Made by a program: the position numbers and the translations under genes. DNA of 64,000 nucleotides from Arthrobacter celericrescens (GTDB lineage Bacteria > Actinomycetota > Actinomycetes > Actinomycetales > Micrococcaceae). Where the stretch lies: NCBI RefSeq assembly GCF_003614925.1, contig NZ_QYLP01000016.1, positions 1-64,000 on the forward strand, read 5' to 3'. Under the pieces are notes generated by a model. That model did no database searches, was not told where the DNA came from, and saw nothing but the letters and a program-made list of their open reading frames with translations. Shown here piece by piece: positions 60,618 through 64,000 of this stretch. Position 1 is the stretch's first letter; every line of letters starts with the position of its first letter.

Positions 60618-62749
60618 CCTCTGCACTCCCCGTCCTTGGCGGCTCGCTCGAGGACCGCATCCTGGGCGGCCTCGACGCCGAACAACGCGAGGTTGCCAGC
60701 ACCCTGACCGGACCCCTGTGTGTCCTGGCCGGCGCCGGAACGGGAAAAACCCGGGCCATCACCCACCGTATCGCCTACGGAGTGCACTCGGGCGTGTACA
60801 GCCCCCAACGGCTGCTCGCCGTGACCTTCACCGCGCGGGCGGCCGCCGAGATGCGCAGCCGCCTCCGGGATCTGGGCGCGGGCAACGTCCAGGCGCGCAC
60901 CTTCCACGCGGCCGCGCTGCGCCAGCTGCAGTTCTTCTGGCCGCAGGCGATCGGCGGGACCCTGCCGAACCTGCTGGACCACAAAGCCACCATGATCGCC
61001 GAGGCTGCGCGCCGGCTCCGGCTCAGCACCGACCGCGCGTCGATCCGTGACCTCGCCGCGGAAATCGAATGGGCCAAGGTCTCCATGCTCACCCCGGCCA
61101 ACTACTTGGAGAACGCCCAGGGCCGCGGCACACCCGGCGGCTTCGACCTCACCGCCGTCGCCCGGGTCTTCCAGTCCTATGAGGACGTGAAGACTGACCG
61201 CAACGTCATCGACTTCGAGGACGTCCTGCTGATCACCGTGGGAATCCTCCAGGAAGACCCGAAGGTGGCCGCCACGGTCCGGGAACAGTACCGGCACTTC
61301 GTGGTGGACGAGTATCAGGACGTTTCCCCGCTGCAGCAGCGCCTCCTGGAGCTGTGGCTCGGCGACCGCAACGAGCTCTGCGTGGTGGGCGACGCCAGCC
61401 AGACCATCTACTCCTTTACCGGCGCCTCGCCCAAGCACCTTCTGGGCTTCAAGAAGCAGTTCCCGGACGCTACCGTCGTCAAGCTGGTCCGTGACTACCG
61501 TTCCACCCCGCAGGTGGTGAAGCTCGCCAACGAGCTTCTAGGATCCCGCCGCAGCGGCGGGCCGGCGGCCGATGCCGCCTGGGCGAAACCCCTGCAGCTC
61601 GTGGCCCAGCGTCCGGGCGGACCCGAGCCCCGGTTCATGGAATGCCCGGATGACGAAGCCGAGGCCGCCGTGGTGGCCGGCCGGATCCGCGAACTGCTCG
61701 ACGCCGGAGTGCAGGCAAGCGAGATCGCCGTCCTTTTCCGCACCAACGGACAGTCCGAAGCCTATGAGCAGGCTCTCGCCTCCGCCGGTATCGGTTACCA
61801 GCTCCGCGGCGGGGAGCGCTTCTTCGCACGCAAGGAAGTGCGCGACGCGATCCTGCAGCTGCGTGCCGCCACCCGCGCCGCTGCGGAAACTGCCGGTGAA
61901 CCGCTCGGCCAGCTGGTCCGGGACATCGTGGCATCGCTCGGCTACTCCGATTCCGCCCCGCACGGCGGCGGCGCGTTACGGGAACGCTGGGAATCCCTGG
62001 CCGCCCTCGTGGCCCTCGCCGACGAACTCGTGGCCAACCGCGGACCGGAATTCGGCCTCGCCGAGTTCGTCAACGAACTCCAGGAACGCTCCGTGGCCCA
62101 GCACGCCCCCACGGTGCAAGGGGTCACTTTGGCTTCCCTGCACGCCGCGAAGGGCCTGGAATGGGACGCGGTGTTCCTGGTGGGCTTGAGCGAAGGCCTG
62201 ATGCCTATTTCCTTCGCCGACACGCCGGAAGCCGTGGACGAAGAGCGGCGCCTCCTCTACGTCGGCATCACCCGCGCGCGCGAACACCTCAGCCTGTCCT
62301 GGTCCACGGCCCGCACACCGGGCGGCCGGGCAAACCGCAAACCGTCCCGCTTCCTCGACGGGCTGCGGCCCGATTCCGTCGGCTCGGCCAGCGCTCGCAG
62401 CCGTCCCGTGGCCCGGCGCAAGGCCGCTGCACCAGCGTCCTGCCGGGTGTGCGGCAGCATGCTCGCCACCGGCGCCGAACGCAAGATCGGGCGCTGCCGC
62501 CAGTGCCCGCCCAGCTACGAGGAACAGACCTTCGAGGCGCTGCGGCAATGGCGCAAGGACGAGGCAAACTCGGCGGAGGTTCCCGCGTTCGTCGTCTTCA
62601 CCGACGCCACCCTGACCGCCATCGCCGAGGCCCGCCCGGCAAGCCTCGAGGAACTGGCCACGCTGGCCGGGGTCGGCCCGTCGAAACTCGAAAAGTACGG
62701 CGAAGCCGTCCTCGCCGTGCTGGCCGACAGCGGGCACGGCGATGAGTGA
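60614..62749 (+). CDS. uvrD2: UvrD2-type superfamily I DNA helicase with HRDC domain
   Basis: The product has 711 residues from GTG 60614. Walker A is AGAGTGKTR, Walker B VVDEYQDVSP, GDASQTIYSFTGA, RDYRSTPQVV and motif VI RLLYVGITRARE. A linker then carries a four-Cys zinc motif (SCRVCG...RCRQCPP), and an HRDC domain fills the C-terminus (residues about 635-705, ending LAGVGPSKLEKYGEAVLAVL). This Cys4 plus HRDC layout is specific to actinobacterial UvrD2, a 3'-5' helicase essential in mycobacteria. It is coupled to nudC and to the next gene. Confidence 0.92.
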   Translation: MTSALPVLGGSLEDRILGGLDAEQREVASTLTGPLCVLAGAGTGKTRAITHRIAYGVHSGVYSPQRLLAVTFTARAAAEMRSRLRDLGAGNVQARTFHAAALRQLQFFWPQAIGGTLPNLLDHKATMIAEAARRLRLSTDRASIRDLAAEIEWAKVSMLTPANYLENAQGRGTPGGFDLTAVARVFQSYEDVKTDRNVIDFEDVLLITVGILQEDPKVAATVREQYRHFVVDEYQDVSPLQQRLLELWLGDRNELCVVGDASQTIYSFTGASPKHLLGFKKQFPDATVVKLVRDYRSTPQVVKLANELLGSRRSGGPAADAAWAKPLQLVAQRPGGPEPRFMECPDDEAEAAVVAGRIRELLDAGVQASEIAVLFRTNGQSEAYEQALASAGIGYQLRGGERFFARKEVRDAILQLRAATRAAAETAGEPLGQLVRDIVASLGYSDSAPHGGGALRERWESLAALVALADELVANRGPEFGLAEFVNELQERSVAQHAPTVQGVTLASLHAAKGLEWDAVFLVGLSEGLMPISFADTPEAVDEERRLLYVGITRAREHLSLSWSTARTPGGRANRKPSRFLDGLRPDSVGSASARSRPVARRKAAAPASCRVCGSMLATGAERKIGRCRQCPPSYEEQTFEALRQWRKDEANSAEVPAFVVFTDATLTAIAEARPASLEELATLAGVGPSKLEKYGEAVLAVLADSGHGDE

Positions 62750-63356
62750 GCGTGCAGTCCCCCTGACCGCCGGCGAGCTGACCACGCACGACGGCGCCCC
62801 CGTCATCGTGCGCCGCTCCGCACGGCGCCGCCGGACGGTGACCGCCTTCTGGGAGGACGGGAACGCCGTCGTCGCCATCCCGGCGTCGTTCACCCGGGCG
62901 CAGGAGCGTGAATGGGTGCAGCGGATGCTGGACAAGCTCCGGCGCCAGGGGGAGCGCCGCGCGCAGGGCGCGGGACGCCGTCGGCCCTCAGGGGACGCCG
63001 AACTGGCCGCCCACGCGGCGGCGCTTTCGGGCAGGTACCTCGGCGGGCGGGCGGTCCCGACGTCGGTCCGCTGGGTCAGCAACCAGAACTCCCGTTGGGG
63101 TTCGGCCACCCCCGCGGAAGGCAGCATCCGGCTGTCGGACAAGCTGAAGCCCATGCCGCAATGGGTGATTGACTATGTGCTGCTCCACGAACTGGCCCAT
63201 TTGCTGGTGGCGGGCCATAACAGTGCATTCTGGCGCCTGCTGGAGGCCTACCCGGAAACGCAACGGGCGAAGGCTTTCCTTGAAGGAGTAGCCTTCGCCT
63301 CGTCGCGCGGTCTGGGAAGGGAACCGGAAGGCCCCGACGGCGAATCCGGCTGCTAG
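62742..63356 (+). CDS. YgjP-like metallopeptidase (M48 superfamily / DUF45)
   Basis: The product has 204 residues. The zinc site is HELAHLLVAGHNSAFWRLLEAY (HExxH-like HELAH with a third His six residues later), preceded by NQNSRWGSATP and IRLSDKLKPMPQWVIDYVLLHE, the DUF45 core. The N-terminal 90 residues are basic. The family function is unknown; it is cytosolic with no signal peptide. It starts 8 bp inside uvrD2 and converges with the next gene by 4 bp. Confidence 0.87.
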   Translation: MSERAVPLTAGELTTHDGAPVIVRRSARRRRTVTAFWEDGNAVVAIPASFTRAQEREWVQRMLDKLRRQGERRAQGAGRRRPSGDAELAAHAAALSGRYLGGRAVPTSVRWVSNQNSRWGSATPAEGSIRLSDKLKPMPQWVIDYVLLHELAHLLVAGHNSAFWRLLEAYPETQRAKAFLEGVAFASSRGLGREPEGPDGESGC

Positions 63357-64000
63357 GCCTTCGCCTCGCCTGAACCGTTGTCGCTGCCGCCCTCGGGAGC
63401 GTCCCCGTCGTGAGCGTCACCCGCATCGGGATCAGCATCCGGCTCAGCGGAATCCGCGGGGGAGTCGTAGCCTCCGTTGAGCAGCTTCTGCAGGGCGTCG
63501 TCCACCTCGCTGTCGCTGGCTTCGGCCAGGCGGCGGCGCTCGGAGAAGCCCTTCGGATCGTCCAGGTCCTCGGCGGTCGGCAGGAGGTCCGGGTGGTGCC
63601 AGATGGCATCGCGGCCGGCGATTCCGCGCTCTTCCTTCAGCTGGGCCCAGAGGGTGGCCGCTTCGCGGAGCCTCCGTGGGCGCAGTTCCAGGCCGACCAG
63701 CGAGGAGAACGCATGCTCGGCTGGTCCGCCGGTGGCGCGGCGCCGGCGGACGGTTTCGCGCAGGGCCGCGGCCGAGGGCAGCATCTTCTCCGTGGCGGCG
63801 GCGGTCAGCTCGTCCACCCAGCCTTCGACCAAGGCAAGGGCCGTTTCCAGCTTCTCCAGCGCAGCGGACTGTGCCGGGGTGCGCTCCGGGGTGAATACGC
63901 CCTGGGACAGGGCTTCCTGAATGCCTTCGGGGTTGCTGGGGTCGAGGTCGCGGGCCAGGTCTTCGATCCGGCTCATGTCGATGTGGATGCCCCGGGCGTA
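63353..64000 (-). CDS. Zinc-dependent metalloprotease-like protein, DUF2342 (C-terminal part)
   Basis: The reading frame runs open to the right window edge: 215 C-terminal residues are visible and the start lies outside. LVEGWVDELTAAATEKMLPS, ALRETVRRRRATGGPAEHAFSSLVGLELRPRRLREAATLW and DAIWHHPDLLPTAEDLDDP match the C-terminal half of the DUF2342 hydrolase family (Rv3195-like). The catalytic HExxH is upstream, beyond the window. The last 45 residues are acidic and disordered. The substrate is unknown. It overlaps the stop of the YgjP-like gene by 4 bp, tail to tail. Confidence 0.85.
   Translation of the reverse strand, partial: YARGIHIDMSRIEDLARDLDPSNPEGIQEALSQGVFTPERTPAQSAALEKLETALALVEGWVDELTAAATEKMLPSAAALRETVRRRRATGGPAEHAFSSLVGLELRPRRLREAATLWAQLKEERGIAGRDAIWHHPDLLPTAEDLDDPKGFSERRRLAEASDSEVDDALQKLLNGGYDSPADSAEPDADPDAGDAHDGDAPEGGSDNGSGEAKA

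Overview
The window is chromosomal DNA from a high-GC actinobacterium. GC is high throughout, GTG and TTG starts are common, genes are densely packed with ATGA/GTGA overlaps, and every recognisable protein is of actinobacterial type (SigE locus, AdnAB, UvrD2, HemQ, MoeZ, DUF3107, DUF3117, DUF2342). Gene content and phrasing suggest Micrococcaceae, most likely Arthrobacter or Pseudarthrobacter. That genus call is inference, since no search was run. I see no rRNA, tRNA, CRISPR array, insertion sequence or prophage; this is core chromosome with a few small lineage-specific genes.

Layout. 1-8 kb: the N-terminus of a UDP-glucose 4-epimerase, a TetR regulator with a palindrome at its start, an unknown gene, a transglycosylase-like secreted protein, divergent dapD/dapE (lysine and peptidoglycan precursor synthesis) and a gluABCD-type glutamate ABC transporter. 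8-18 kb: a LOG-family protein, a DivIVA-domain protein, a GT-C mannosyltransferase-like membrane protein, DUF3117, then the sigE locus (O-methyltransferase / sigE / anti-sigma factor / tatB), with mrp, a DUF1003 protein and a cytosolic MgtE_N-CBS protein transcribed toward it, and a stress-protein-like membrane protein. 18-26 kb: Xaa-Pro aminopeptidase, PHP phosphoesterase behind a tandem repeat, a small secreted protein, an orphan DNA methyltransferase, a DEAD-box helicase and an RNase II-family enzyme, and a DUF805 protein. 26-33 kb: thiE divergent from a TPP-riboswitch-controlled thiO-thiS-thiG, a pterin dehydratase, DUF3107, TetR, MoeZ (adenylyltransferase plus rhodanese) and a diguanylate cyclase. 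34-46 kb: a complete heme pathway, hemA divergent from hemE-hemY-hemQ-hemH-hemC-hemD-hemB, then a luciferase-like flavoprotein, then hemL. 46-50 kb: a GH3-family lipoprotein and a second polar amino-acid ABC transporter with a complex upstream region. 50-64 kb: a DNA-repair block (DEDDh exonuclease, alkyltransferase-like protein, AdnA/AdnB motor-nuclease, NudC, UvrD2) followed by YgjP-like and DUF2342 metallopeptidases.

The heme genes encode every step from glutamyl-tRNA to heme by the coproporphyrin-dependent route (HemY oxidase, HemH ferrochelatase, HemQ decarboxylase). MoeZ may stand in for the absent ThiF in thiazole synthesis. The repair block matches mycobacterial Rv3195-Rv3204 gene order and the SigE block matches Rv1220c-Rv1234, from memory of that genome.

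A recurrent signal is a TANNNT-like hexamer 5-9 nt before the start codon of a gene lacking a Shine-Dalgarno sequence. I read these as promoters of leaderless mRNAs. I found no clearly new multi-gene system. The most interesting leads are the leaderless set, the palindrome upstream of hemQ, the tandem repeat before the PHP gene, the regulatory region at 49.7-50.0 kb, the flavoprotein embedded in the heme cluster, and several enzymes that lack a canonical catalytic or metal-binding residue.
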